This document shows, in pieces, positions 46,894 to 59,121 of a DNA stretch of 64,000 bases. Positions within the stretch are counted from its first letter, which is position 1; every line of letters starts with the position of its first letter. The notes under the pieces are model-generated. The model ran no database searches and was not told the origin of the DNA. It saw nothing but the letters and a program-made list of their open reading frames with translations. Origin of the DNA: Enoplolaimus lenunculus (taxonomy: Eukaryota > Nematoda > Enoplea > Enoplida > Thoracostomopsidae); NCBI GenBank assembly GCA_030248215.1, contig JASANG010003922.1:300884-364883 (forward strand). The letters run 5' to 3'. Made by a program: the position numbers and the translations under genes.

Positions 46894-47305
46894 AGCGTCA
46901 CGCAAATCAATACAGCCACTGTCGCGGTCCGGGGGCGTTGCCAATATCACATTTCGGTACGGTATATTCATAACTTCATGGGCACTAGCATTCGTGCAGG
47001 TTGATCAAGTGTGTAAAGGTGCCTTTTTAGCTTTTGTCTTACCTGAATTTTTGGAAACATATATTCCCCTACGACCGCTTGGTGAGCGCTCCTGGCTGCG
47101 ATTGGATGTTTCACGTTGGTCACTTACGCATATACAAGGCAGTTTTGAATTTTTTTCGTTGCAAAATTTTTTACGTTTATTTTATAAAGTTTAAAATTTT
47201 AACGTTCACAATATTTAAATTGCGGCTGACGTGTACAAGGACAGTACGGTATTCGCTGAAGCGTGTTTGAAGAGGTGGTTTCAACGACTGATCCGTATAT
47301 GTCGT

Positions 47306-47694
47306 AGCTCAAGCTATAATTCAGGGTAATTACAACTTGCGCTAGCCCAAGGTGTAATTCACTATGATATAATGCTAAACATTTTAATTGCTTGCTTCAT
47401 AGCCATGGACTAACCCAAGTCGACTTAGGACTAGTCCAAGGCGAAGTTGTAAAATTTTCGTTGATCCAGTTGTACGTTTTGATTGGTTACTACGTTAACA
47501 TTGAAAAGCCGAAGAGAAGAGTATTTGTACAAGCCAATTACAATTGTGCTTATCATCAAGGTATTAATTAACAAATCACCATACATGCAGCTTGAGAAAC
47601 GAGATAATTCCACCTTTGGCTATCCCAAGTTGGTCGTAATTTCTCTTTGGAGACACGTCCAATTCAAAATTGGCTTTAATTACGGCTTGAGAAA
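47306..47694. mobile_element. MITE of the 44,497 family, copy 2
   Basis: AGCTCAAGCTATAATTCAGG and GTAATTACAACTTGCGCTAG at the left are mirrored by TTTAATTACGGCTTGAG at the right, with CCAATTCAAAATTGG near the right end, as in copy 1. The centre differs from copy 1. Confidence 0.65.
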
Positions 47695-49133
47695 CTGACG
47701 AATAAACATTGCCGTTTAGCGGACCAATGATTGTTCATCCATTTTCGATGCGCAATAGTTTCTTCGCTTTGAAACAAACTAAAAACATTCATTGCAATAT
47801 TTTGTAAACAAAAATTTTGCGTTAGATTCGCTTGCAAAAGCAAAATTATTATTTCAATAACGGGCATCCATTTTATCCAACGATTGACAAGTGGATGTTG
47901 ACTTTAAAGTCGTATTTGTGTATATTTATAAGCAAACTGTCTCGTATTTATATTGTCATTCTGTTTAAAATGTAAATATTTTTACGATTACATGCGGTTT
48001 TGTTGACGACAAATTTGCATACACTTGCAGATCCAAGGGGGAACACAGGCTTAGGCACCACAACAATGAATCAAAACCAAAATTTTGTGTTAAAATTACT
48101 ACTATAAAATTGCGTTTGGCTTATCGCTCGATCATTGATATATCGCGTGATTTTTCTTCCATCAAAAATATCCGGATCCGCCGTCATTGGTGGCATACAT
48201 CAAACTCTGTTGACTTGCGAGAATCGCGCAACTCCCGCTACAGTCGTATTTGCTTTCGTTTGAGCGAAGTTAGTTCTCTCGACAAAGTTGTACACATAAA
48301 AAGAGCAACAACACACTGTTGTTGCTACAGCATCGTTGCGTGTAGGTACTGTTTGTGCAAGACGTTGAAGAAAAACAATTGTTTAAGATTGTTTTTTCTA
48401 TAGCAATTTTAGTACGAGGCGAAAAAGTTAGAACATTTCAATGGTATCCTATCACGCGGTATTTATGATGGATGTGGTTTCTAGAGTAGATCAAGCGTAA
48501 AAATAAGGATTGTGGTGATAAGCAGAGTTACAGTTATCAATACGGCCAATGTGTAGATTTGAGTTTGGGCTGAATCGGATTTTTAGTTGAGCAACAATGA
48601 ATTTTAACACCAAAAAACTAGCTCGTTAGCAGAGTGCTACGGATAATGTCTGGCACGTTAGCATTTTAGAATGCCTTATATTAATTTATTCCTGAATTAA
48701 TCGAGCTAAATGTCATGTACTGTACAATTAAATTATGTTGGCGCGTAGAAGAGTATTGATTACGTTCTAAGATATCAAGTCCCCTATCGGTATAGAAGTA
48801 GGACTGATAGCAAAAATTATAATATAAAATTATATTAATGTTGTAAGTTCTTTCGACCAGGTGGGGAAAAGATGTTCGTAGGGGCGGTACCCCTCATCGC
48901 TCACCCCTGCAGTTGTGGTTCTGAGAGATTCATAAATTAATTTCTGTCTCGCCTTTCTTATTGCTTTATAATTAAAGTTGTCATCAGAACACATTATTAA
49001 TGATGCTTGCTCATGTTTACTACCAAACGGCGACAATTCCTCGCCCGACAACTTGTCGCCCAACAGTGCCTTGAAGCCTATGACTAAATGTAAGCATAAC
49101 CCGAAGCCTAAATCCTAAGCCTAAACATAATGA

Positions 49134-49222
49134 TGGATGACGAATTGTCGAATTGATGAAATTTCGGATTGCATGTTGTTCGTCGACCAGTTGTTGGGCG
49201 ACGAATTGTTGTGATAGCGTTC
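49134..49222 (+). repeat. Short dispersed repeat (CGAATTGTCG family), second copy
   Basis: GACGAATTGTCGAATTGATG, GTCGACCAGTTGTTGGGCGA and TAGCGTTC follow the order in 11,671-11,760. Just upstream (49,075-49,125) is a short AAGCCTAAATCCTAAGCC run of the TTAGGC type. Confidence 0.5.
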
Positions 49223-49736
49223 ACTTTTAGCGCATGGTCACATTTCTTGAAGCTATTTTACGACGTCAACAAACTTCTGCAATTTTATCTTTTTTTTATC
49301 TTTAAAGTTGATCAGTGTGTATTAATTAATATTTGGTGGTATTTTGCTGTTAAGTTGTTTGACTGTTTTAAGAAAACTTTAAAGAAAGTATTTTTACAAT
49401 GTATTTGAAACATGAGATGGACTGGCTCAGCTGGACCAATGACTGGTGGTCTGGTTTATACTTGGGCCGTTCAAGTATAATCAGAAAAGCTTGGTTATAT
49501 AATAATTTTTCTAAACGGTCACTGGTGAGGTAGTTTATATTGAAATGTCTGCAAAGCATTTTATTGCCCGTCGAGCCATGATTTTGGGAGCTGTCCACTG
49601 TTTAAGTTTAATTAGGATGGCAACGCTACGAATTAAATTGAGCACTGAGCGGTCTTGATCGACAGCCTTTTTTTATATCACTTTGTTGTCTTAGTTCAAA
49701 CCATTGTTGGTATATTTGAAACTTTATTCACTTCAG

Positions 49737-50562
49737 ATACAACATATTTCGCTAAACCGTATCATCCTCCGTTAGTTGTGTTGCCAATTTCTGGCTCAAT
49801 CAACGGCCTTAAACTATCGAATCCTCTTTGCGCTTCGACAGATCATTGTAACACAGAAGCAATGACAACATCTTCCGGTGCGCTCAAAGGGATTGAAAAC
49901 GTGAGTATTACCAAAATTTTAGACAAATACGAACGAAACGTTCCAACAACAGCTGCCGCATCTGTAACACTTTGTTCAACTGGTTCAAAATCAACTTCAA
50001 TTCTAGCAAACTTAGGCCGAACGGAACAAAACAGTTTAAGCCATGTAAACGTTAGTGAAATTAGAAAACAACTGTTGACGCAACCGGCTAACACCGATTC
50101 GCGTAGCACTCGCCGCGTCAAAACTGATCGTTTTGGTAATGAACCAGGTTTTGTGGGAAAAATTGGCAGCTCAGACTCGAGGCCGACCGTTGCTGTGGGT
50201 ATTCCGGTCTTACCCAACGCGTTTGAAGATCAAAAAGGCCGACGAAATCAGGTTGATGTCGATCCAGCAATAGGCTCCCATGCGCTTCGGCAGGGAGCAA
50301 AGGAATTTGAAAATGCTCAACGATCAACGTCTTTACGAGATTCCCAGAATGCAACCAGTTGGAAATCAGACACTACGCATGGAACACAACAGGCTGGAAA
50401 GCGAAATATTCATGGAGTTCATGTTCTGCCACCATGTCCCGTTAATCCGCAAGCGACAGAGTCAGCGCTTGGGACAGGAACAAATTACAACTTGCAAGAT
50501 GTGACAGATTATGCACAGCAACCTCAGCGAAATATGACCGCCGACGAGTATGAGGTTATGAA
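49737..50562 (+). CDS. Exon 7, 275 codons, unknown protein
   Basis: Acceptor TTCACTTCAG, donor ATGAA|GTAAGT. Enters at phase 1 (G from exon 6 plus AT gives Asp) and leaves at phase 2. Model residues 1,396-1,670. A Pro-rich start (YHPPLVVLPISGS) is followed by polar sequence with two short helical-looking stretches, VSITKILDKYERN and VNVSEIRKQLLTQ, about 45 residues apart. The rest is Ser/Gln/Arg-rich. An internal GTGAGT at 49,901 could act as an alternative donor; it is treated as coding since the frame stays open beyond it. Confidence 0.8.
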
Positions 50563-50681
50563 GTAAGTGGTTTTTTAAAATTTCGTTTATTAGTCCGAGC
50601 ACGTAGCACGCACCGCATGCTATAGGCCCTAAGCAATTTGAGGAACGGCATATGTAGGATTTAACAAGACTTATTTGCAGG

Positions 50682-50780
50682 CCGGTAGCCAACGCACCTT
50701 GCTAGAGGAGCTAAAAATATTCAGGAGAGGCATACAAGGTTTTGAACTATTTACAAGCCTCTGGCTATTTGCCCGCTTAC
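50682..50780 (+). mobile_element. AGGCCCGTAGCCAGG-type MITE fragment
   Basis: CAGGCCGGTAGCCAACGCAC, GGAGAGGCATACAAGG and TTTACAAGCC follow the 17,649 fragment. No right end. Confidence 0.45.
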
Positions 50781-51202
50781 AAGCTGAGCTAAAAGTTTGT
50801 ATGTTCGAGAGCAAAATTATTTTAGAAAGCTGAGATTCCCACAAACCTTATCTGGTTACCGGCTTCTCTCTAAAAGCATAATCTAACTCGATTTAAGTGT
50901 AAGCTAAACTGTCATTATTAAACTAACTTTCTAGACTAAATAAACTAACTGGTAGGCTACGCTTAAACTCATTTGAATGCATTCTAAAAACTACATAGTA
51001 TTTGAGCAACACATACCATATACCAAAAATAAGTTTAGCTTTATACTCGTCCTAAACTTAAAAATATGTTAATTTAGTAGTCCGTCCAGTTATTTCAGTT
51101 GTACTTAAACTCACATTGAAATTTAGTTACGTAAGTTTTTGTTTAAATTTTAAGGTTAGCATTAGCCTTGGGAGGACAGTCAAAGTTAGCGTTAACACAA
51201 AT

Positions 51203-51262
51203 GGCCCATGTATAGAACATGGCCGGAACAGTAGTATAAGCATATTCGTAAGTCGAACATAC
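51203..51262 (+). mobile_element. GGCC-ended MITE, left end only
   Basis: GGCCCATGTATAGAACATGG and CGGAACAGTAGTATAAGCAT match the first 60 bases of the family. The sequence then departs, so the element is cut off. Confidence 0.7.
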
Positions 51263-52227
51263 ACAGTATCAGATCTTAGATTTCTCGTTGTGGTGGCCCA
51301 GGGTTAACCGAAACTTTCCGATGTCTCCCTTCCTTCCAAGAATGACGTGCGGTGGCACAATATGATTACTGAAATAACCTCGCAAGCGAAGCGAACTAGG
51401 AACCATACGCAATTTTAGCGTAATCACTTGCAAATTTTTAATTTCCTGTGGCTCCGGTGAAGAGGATCCAATCCGTAGATCCTAGCAAAAGCAGTCCTTA
51501 GAGGTACACATAAGACTGAACTAAAAAATCAAATCAAATGACAAATGGTTTGACTCATATCTTTTACGTACTGCACTAAGATTGGACCGTTTTTCAAGAG
51601 AGCAATCACGACTTGACAGAAAAGGGCAAGCAGATTTACAGTGGGGGCATGAAAAATTATGTTAATATAAAATTCTTTTCATATGCTGTCGATAAACTTA
51701 TCAGGACGGGCCGACGAGGGTGCAGACGTTCGTAATGGGGCGGTATTCTCCACCCCTTTCGGCGGTCGCGGCCCTGCTGTTTGCGTTGACTAAAATGAGT
51801 CACTCTCACCGTATGTTGCTAAGGTTTTTTTGTCTAAACAAAGCATAGCAGAGAGTGTGTAAATATATGTTACTCGCTTCAATAGTTTATTCAGTCAATG
51901 TTTTTTATTATTTTTGCGAAAACGGCCCTGTCTGTTTAGTATAATTTTGCGTTTCAAACTTGACATATATTAGAAAACGCGAATTTACAGGGTTCTGATA
52001 AATCCTATATCGATAACACGCAGACTTCTAACGGAATTGGTATTCCGGCTGATATTCCAGCGAAATTTTTGATGAATGGACCTAGTTTGACATGACAAGG
52101 TCACAGGACCGGCGCTTATCCGTTTCCAAGTTATAAAATGAATATAGGTTCCATTTCATACGACAGTGTTTGGCTGCATTCAGCTGAAAAATATTTACGA
52201 CTGGAAAACAACGTATTTACATATTAC

Positions 52228-52397
52228 GGCCCATGTTAAAATCAGGGTTGAAACTTTTTTCAACGGGTCTGAAGCAAGCTTAAGCTTTCGACTATTTTTT
52301 GCTTAAGCTTACTTAGGTATAAGTTCGTTCTTACGCTTAGGCTTAGGCTTATGAATATTTTTATACTACTGTTACGGCCCTGTTGTATACATAGGCC
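52228..52397 (-). mobile_element. GGCC-ended MITE, subfamily 2
   Basis: GGCCCATGTTAAAATCAGGG to CCTGTTGTATACATAGGCC, with CGCTTAGGCTTAGGCTTATG inside. The flanking octamers CATATTAC and CATAACAC share six of eight bases. Confidence 0.8.
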
Positions 52398-53116
52398 CAT
52401 AACACCAACAAATCCGGTATTGATCACAAATTCAACACAATTTTAAACTACTCTAGTCATAAAATAAACTTGTGCCTGTATATACTATATATACTTTAGG
52501 TTTGATGGAAAAAATTAGGTCTTGGTTTAGTTCAAATATACAATGTGTATTTTCGCTCGAATTACCAGCAATAATGTATTTTCGAACGCCAGAATAAAAA
52601 TGGTTTTCAATCGTGAGCCGTACCAGGTTTGGTTTCAGGTTTAGTATTTAGGAAGGTGTTCTTAGGTGCATTAACGCAACTTTACTGCTGACCAATCGGG
52701 CCAGTCTTAGCAAGTGTAGACCCCAAGCTGATAATAGTTCTGCCCCATAGGTGAAAAAGAAAACTTTATCGATTTCGATTTGTTCCTTTGGGTTTAAACA
52801 GTAGATGCCTGGAAGTGGTTAAAAAGAGTTGCCCCTGGGCGGAAGTTAGGACAGGACCCAGGGCTGAAACCATCGACCCGGCACCGGTACCAACCGAAGC
52901 CAATAAATATTCTGTATAAGAATGTATTCTGTTTTGTCAAAATAGCCGTTCATTGCTAGACAAACACAGGTTCAAAAATTTTGGATGATTTAGAACTCCA
53001 GATTCTTGTTCCACTTTTCAAGACGTATTGAGTCGTGTAAATATTGCATTAAAACTTATACTTGGTTAGGTCACAACAAATAGTTTTGAGCAAAATGCTT
53101 AAAATTATGACGTTTT

Positions 53117-53245
53117 GTCGGGCCTGCAGCCAAAGGAAGGACAGGATGGGACTCAGTCCTTCTTAACGAATTTTGCTCCTGACAGAAAATTTTCAACCTT
53201 GCTTGTAAGTCATCGAGAACCCTTGTATGCCCATTTTTTCACCTT
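53117..53245 (+). mobile_element. AGGCCCGTAGCCAGG-type MITE fragment
   Basis: GGGCCTGCAGCCAAAGGAAG and CTTGCTTGTAAGTCATCGAG with CCCTTGTATGCC match the family at 27,234 and 58,040. Ends at a C/T-rich stretch. Confidence 0.45.
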
Positions 53246-53449
53246 TCGGCTCCGGTAAATTTATACCGGAATTAAAAATTCCCGTATTATATATTCTCTG
53301 AATGAAGGAAATGGAACATTAAAAATCGTGTCAGTAAAAAATATTTAGAATTTGCAGTTCACAAACACCGTATATTATGTAATTTTAAACTGAAGCTGAT
53401 ATAGTTATTAGCTGACGATCACAGTTTTGGCCGAAGTTTGATTTTGCAG

Positions 53450-53874
53450 AGACGTTGTGCTGCCGAAATATTGGTGTTCAGCTGAACGCCTTCAGAAGCT
53501 ACTTCAATCACCATCGACTGAAAATATGCCTGGCTCGGTCCAGCGTGAGACATTTGATTTAACCACTGGACAGTTTGGTTGTCGGCGAACTAAATCGTCA
53601 TGTTCAGAAGTTGAGAATCGAGACACTCCTGGTCATTGGTTGTCGTCAGAGCGTTTACAACGAATGCTTGAACCACTTGGATCAGGAGTAAAACAAGTGG
53701 GAGACGCGTATGAAGAACGAGCAAGAAATCGACCCACCGAAAATAATAGAAAATATGAAGACAACCTCGGCGGGCTCAGAGGCAGCATGGGGACGGTGGA
53801 ACAAAACAAGTCGCGTGAAACAATATTTCCGGTCGCCAGCGAACGAATGCCCAAAACGCATATTACTGAAAAAG
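53450..53874 (+). CDS. Exon 8 with a repeated W-S-E motif
   Basis: Acceptor GATTTTGCAG, donor AAAAAG|GTAAGG. Enters at phase 2 (AA+A gives Lys) and leaves at phase 1. Model residues 1,672-1,812. It contains YWCSAERLQKLLQSP (53,469-53,513) and, 55 residues on, HWLSSERLQRMLEP (53,634-53,675). The first eight of these align at W, S, E, R, L and Q. The remainder is charged and polar (DLTTGQFGCRRTKSSCSEVE). The paired motif suggests two equivalent short binding helices. Confidence 0.8.
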
Positions 53875-55638
53875 GTAAGGATATGGTACAAAGTTGAGTT
53901 TGGTGCTTTTGTTTCATGATTTGTTTCATATATACTGGGTTGTTTGGAGATGTAAAAGTTTCGCAGCGCTCTTGCGCGTTCGTTTGCTGAGATCCGCGGT
54001 TGTAAATATTGCAAATTTCAACGCATTATCGAAGAAACGTTGAACTGGTGTCCTGATATTCAATATCGTGCTGCACATTTTGCGTACGAATTATAGCACA
54101 AAATTTTAACTTGGTATAGAGGTATGCAGAACAAGGTGCTCTGTGGTATACAGTTTTTTGTAGTGTCGTACATATTAAAAATAGAAGTGAAACGAAAACC
54201 TCGACAGTGAAACGAACGAGAATCGAAACGCCATTGTAGTACAATACCCAAATCCATATTTTTCGATTTTCACTTGTCCAGATGAGTTTAATTAAAATCA
54301 CATACCAATTTTGCTAGGCTTCAGGTTTCAAAATAAAGGTAGTGTGAAGCCGAGCGCAATTTTTGTATTGATCTAAATACAAATTTTAGTTCTGCAGTGT
54401 AGTCCAGTTTGGGAATCTAACCATTATGCGTTTTCTTAAATACCGCTTAGAGCCAAAACTTGTGTAATCCATTATCTACGAAGAATAATTTAGACCGAAA
54501 TGTTAGGCGTAATTTTGTTAAGGTAATTCATGATACATTTAATTCAATTTTGATGGGGGGGGGAGCGCCGGCGCGGCCACCACGGGGTCCACTTCTTCGA
54601 AACGCACGTTGACTATTGGATGCCATTTTTTGCACAATTTCGACGCTTTGAAACAGATTAAAATGCACAAACTAGAGCGAACAATCAGCATTTTGCATGC
54701 AAAAAACTTGAAGACAAATTTCATTTTCTTTGAAAAATAAATGATGAAATTTTAAATTTAAAATGAATTGTGAATTGTCGATTTGTGTTGTTTTTTCTCG
54801 CAAAGCATCACATGCTGCCATGATAGAAAAACGATTTTTCATTCAAGTTTGAGAAACTATTTCGTTGTGTTTGTGAAATATATATTGTCAAGGGTTGCAA
54901 TTTAAATTGTCATATTTTCTCATTGTTTCATTCTTATACGGGTTTGAATGGTCTTTAAAATAACTGTGCTCATCATATTATCGAATGTACACAGCACCCC
55001 TATTAACTGTTGGTAATAGGTCCAGTGACTGTTCAGCCTTTGAAAGTGGTGCTCTTTAATTCAGTAAGTTTTGTGGAATATATTATATTCTCTTATTATT
55101 GAACGGGATGTGTGAGACCCTGGGATTTACCAAAATTCACCTGATTGAAAATGTATTTGCGACTATATGGTATCACGCACGTTTCAGAATACGGTTCATA
55201 GTCATACCTCTTATTGTTTACACTCGACAAGTCTTCGACTGTAAAAATTGGCAAGTTTATAGTTGCCAAATTAGAGACTCGTATTTTGGAATTTAACACG
55301 TTGAAACATTTATGATCGTTTTATGTTTACTTAAATTCCGCAAACCTGGTTTACTTAAATTCTGCAATCCTGGTAGGAAGAATACAATAATACATTCATT
55401 TGGTATACAAAATTGTTTGATTTGTATCCTTTTACTATAATTATGCACCCTTTAGAAACGCTGGCACTGTAGTATGAACGCTATTTTAAAATTCAAAGCC
55501 GTTTAATGGTGAACCTTTGCGGAATCTGCTAAATCTTCACGGTTCGATTTAGTCGAAGCTGTTGCAATGAAGAATTTAGCACAGGCTAGAAAGAAATACT
55601 TTTAAAATCTAAATTTATAATCCTGTGAATAATTTAAG
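53875..55638 (+). other. Intron 8
   Basis: GTAAGG to AATAATTTAAG. A G/C-rich patch at 54,555-54,600 is unusual for the neighbourhood. No repeat family recognised. Confidence 0.5.
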
Positions 55639-56464
55639 GGACACCTCCAAAAACACCGATCCCGCTAAACGAAGAAAACCTGTCACTCTGGTCAACACTG
55701 CCTCAAAACCGGGCATCGGCCGAACAAAATTTAATGCGTTGGCGTAACTCAATTAATCTCGCTGACGAACTCGCTCCGTCCGTTGAAATCAGCCAACAGT
55801 CATCGTCGACGCCACTTCCATCCGGTTTAGTTCCTAGCTCGAATCAAGCCTATTCTGCAGACCCGAGCATTGCTCCTGATAGCGCGGCTCCAATTACTCC
55901 AAGTTCTTCGTTCGCTCGTTCAGAGTTAATGTCTACTTCGTGGAAAACTCGATCAGGAACAGATGCAGACAGATGTAAAAACTTAAATCAGTCTGGCAAC
56001 ACGTCTACGCCACCTCCTTTGCCTGATACAAGTCCTCCGAGAGACGAGTCGTATGACCATAGCGCGCAGCCTGACAAGCGGTATGCATTAAGTGATGGCC
56101 CAGGGCCAAACACTCCGGAACTGGTACCATATTTTCGTTCGGGATCAGGGACTCACTCAGGGCCATCCAATACCGAACGGCTGCCGTACTTGGGTGGCCC
56201 CGTGATGAAATCAGCAACAATACCATCAACAATGAAATCTTTCGTAGATGAACGGTTTGAGCGAGCGATCCAAGAAAGACACAATGACAACAACGAAACG
56301 TCACAACATTCAGACACTTCAGCACCATCGAGTGTTCGTGGATCGAATCGGTACAAAGCGAAAATCGATCGAGCAAAACGTGAATTCATTGAAACTAAAG
56401 CATCAGTGTCAGATTTGTACAAATCGCCAGCGGAATTCGAAGAAAAATTCAAAGTTTCAATGGA
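55639..56464 (+). CDS. Exon 9, Ser/Pro-rich, unknown protein
   Basis: Acceptor AATTTAAG (weak pyrimidine tract), donor ATGGA|GTAAGT. Enters at phase 1 (G+GG gives Gly) and leaves at phase 2. The acceptor was chosen because the frame upstream of the ATG at 55,734 is open and reads TPPKTPIPLNEENLSLWSTL, followed by PQNRASAEQNLMRW. Then come about 150 Ser/Pro/Thr-rich residues and, at the end, a charged, probably helical stretch (SNRYKAKIDRAKREFIETK, about 56,340-56,398) running to KVSM. The conserved look of the two ends contrasts with the disordered middle. Confidence 0.8.
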
Positions 56465-59121
56465 GTAAGTACTCAATTTTAGCTATATATTGAACCTAAC
56501 TGCTAACCACGGTTCTAAAACTCTTTCCGTCTATATATGTTGTAGGCAAAACTGCTAATTGACGCTTGACAATTTATTTGCGATTATAAGTTTAACCTAA
56601 GCTTGATTCCATTTCACAGATATTCTGATAAATTTCGACATTACTATTTGGTTTAGGCCGAACTGTTATAATGTTCTTAGAACAGCAATTAACCCAGACA
56701 AATTAGTAACTGACCTGAATAGCATAAATCCGTTACTTTTGGGATATGCCGTAGAAAAATTGAGGATCCACAGTACAAATATTTCGTTTACAAAATAGTC
56801 ATATTGGCACACGGAAATGGGCTTTAAAGAGCGTTAGAATTGAACCGTGTTGTTTGCTTACGCAAAACTAACATATAAGTGACGGTGTAGTACGTAAAAC
56901 TAATGACAAAAGTTCAAAACCCCTGACTATAGAAAACACTAAATGATCTAAGAAATGTTTTTCAAAACAGCACATATATCAGTGGCGAATGCAGAAATTT
57001 CAAGCAGGTGGCGTGTGATATATAAAGTCGTGTAGAAAACGCACAAGCGAAGCCAACGAGAAGCAATACGCAAATTCAAGTACTGAAGCTTGAAACAAAA
57101 CAATATCTTAGTGTTAATCCCACCCAGTTGGGCAGAGGGCATGGCCTGGGCGGACCCCTAAGGTTCCGTCAGTGAGCGCATTGCAACAACAAAATTGCTA
57201 TCTGTTTTAAGTGTTGACATAAAGGTGACGCGCAGTTGTACAAAAATCAGTAATATGAAATGCTAAGCGTTTGCTGAAAGATATTAAGTTTTATTTGCAA
57301 CTTTAGTGGTGGAAGTGTACAAGCGAATGTGCATATTTTGTGCCATATAAGATTAGGGGCTAAATTTGGTTTAAGCTAGTAAGGTACAAATTATATCTGA
57401 TTTTTGGTTTGTTGGTAACAGTAAGCGATATTTTGACAATTTTAATGTTGTCCTGCGCATTTGTAAATCAAAACGTTTGAACCGACCTGGATTTTTGCTT
57501 CAAAGCATATAAGACAGATACTATGGAAGTCAGATTTCTGCAATGATGTATTGCTGAAAGAATGGATTTAAAGAATAGTTTTACGGATATATGCTTCGAT
57601 CTTATAAATGTCATTTGGTCATAAACATTGCTGAAAATGTTGAACATGACATGCGATAAGGCTTGAAAAGATGAAACTGATTTGGCTTTATGTTTAAAAA
57701 ATGTCAAATGATTAGTACTATCAACTATAGACTAATTGGAGTACCTATATATTGCGTTATATCACAGCAAGTATAAGCTGCAAAGCTATTTTTTCTATAT
57801 AACCCAGCACTAAACTAAACTTGCTAGCTTGGATGTATCTGTTTATACGCGAGGTTGTCGGTATGTTTTACCCAGGTTCGTCATAATTTACCACTAGGTT
57901 TCAAAGCAGTCTAAGCGGCCGATAAAAGCAGTCTAAGCGGCGGATAATTACGTATGTTAGCCATATGCAAGCTCGAAGCCTAAAGGCGGCTCCAAGGGGT
58001 TTAACGCATCAGGAAAATGTTTGGCCCCAGCTAGGAACGTTTGAACATTGCTTATAAGTCATCCGAAACCGTTGTACGCCGTTCCAAATATTATTAGCTT
58101 CCCTAACAAGGTGAGCTATGGCTACAGCATTGACCATAGGCAACGAAACTGTAGGCTGAGGTACACTGAACAAAAACACAACGTCTAAAATGCTTACTAT
58201 AACAGTTCAGGTAAATATTTTTTGCATCTATTTCGAAAACCAATAGGTGTACAAGCTAAAATCAGCCTTATATTTGCTCAGGTGTGACGATGTATGTCAC
58301 TGTTTCCGGAATAAATGAAAAATTGTTTTTAGTTTATGTTTACACAATTGTTATCGTCGGTAAATCGATGGTTGTATTTCGCTGTATTCACCTAATCGTC
58401 TTTTGTAAGCCTTAGCCTAAACCTAAGCTTTAAAATCTTAAATGTGGTAGGGGAAAGTGTACACGAGCCACATATGCATGGCGTGCACGATTCTGTTTGA
58501 GAGGTTTTTACCCCATCGCTGGTGCGTTTTCGGTTCGCAATAAATATTTTTGTAATATTTGATGATATTTGACAAACTTTAAAATTTAAAATATGAATCT
58601 ACTGACGCAACAAAAACACAGACTAAAATAGTTTGTTAGAAATTTTAGCTGTTCCAACAATAAATTGATTGGTGTGGAAGGTTTGGATACAATTCAGAAG
58701 TTTCAGATTTGTGCCATCATTCCTAAGGGCCCAATGAACGAAAAGTTTTTTCGACGTGGGGTAATGTGTGGGGAAAGTATAAAAAAAGCACCGCTATCTG
58801 TCATTTCTTTACACGACGAAACAATTAGGTTAAACGGCAGGTGGTTATTTAGTCCCAGGCATCCTTCTCGGACTAATAATAAAAAATAAGTCTTATGGCC
58901 AGACTCGTGTACGCTAAAACCCTGCCTCAAAACAATGTTTTTATGAAAAATGTTGGTTTGGCAACCAATTGTAAAGTTGCCCTTAATCCTAATAACGATA
59001 CTACTCCGAACACCAGTTTTCGCAACCGGATAAAATGAAGAACCGGATAAAATGAGGAAAATTGATTTTATAAAGTATTTCAGTTCATAATTATATCCGC
59101 CATGTCGTCAATTGCGAATAG
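56465..59121 (+). other. Intron 9, running into the palindrome left arm
   Basis: From GTAAGT to the preferred acceptor GCGAATAG (59,121). A stronger-looking acceptor, AAAGTATTTCAG, is at 59,083 but would need a different incoming phase. An unseen small exon in this intron would allow it. 56,980-57,060 has a CAGTGGCGAATGCAG-type element edge and the AAGCGAAGC motif. 57,820 onward is palindrome arm. Confidence 0.4.
58000..58130 (+). mobile_element. AGGCCCGTAGCCAGG-type MITE fragment in the left arm
   Basis: GGCCCCAGCTAGGAACG, CATTGCTTATAAGTCATCCG and CCTAACAAGGTGAGCTATGG follow the family pattern. A counterpart lies in the right arm at about 63,165-63,275, so the insertion predates the inverted duplication. 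Confidence 0.45.

Larger units (their letters stand above)
43013..49736 (+). other. Intron 6 (6.7 kb)
   Basis: GTGAGT to TTCACTTCAG. It contains two inverse-ended MITEs of one family, a pogo-like MITE, a tRNA-like element, a GGCC-family fragment and others listed below. 45,000-45,760, 45,910-46,660 and 47,700-49,130 show nothing I can name apart from short AT-rich stretches. Confidence 0.5.
50563..53449 (+). other. Intron 7
   Basis: GTAAGT to GATTTTGCAG. It contains two AGGCC-type MITE fragments, a GGCC-MITE left end and one full GGCC MITE. 51,380-51,410 carries the AAGCGAAGCG motif seen elsewhere. Otherwise nothing is recognised. Confidence 0.5.

Noticed and set aside
49901-49906. GTGAGT inside exon 7 as the true exon end
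   Set aside because: The frame remains open for another 220 codons of composition like the rest and ends at an equally good GTAAGT, so the longer exon is preferred.
58665-58889. 74-codon frame in the left arm
   Set aside because: Its counterpart in the right arm is shifted in frame by single-base differences. It lacks splice signals and is not conserved as protein.
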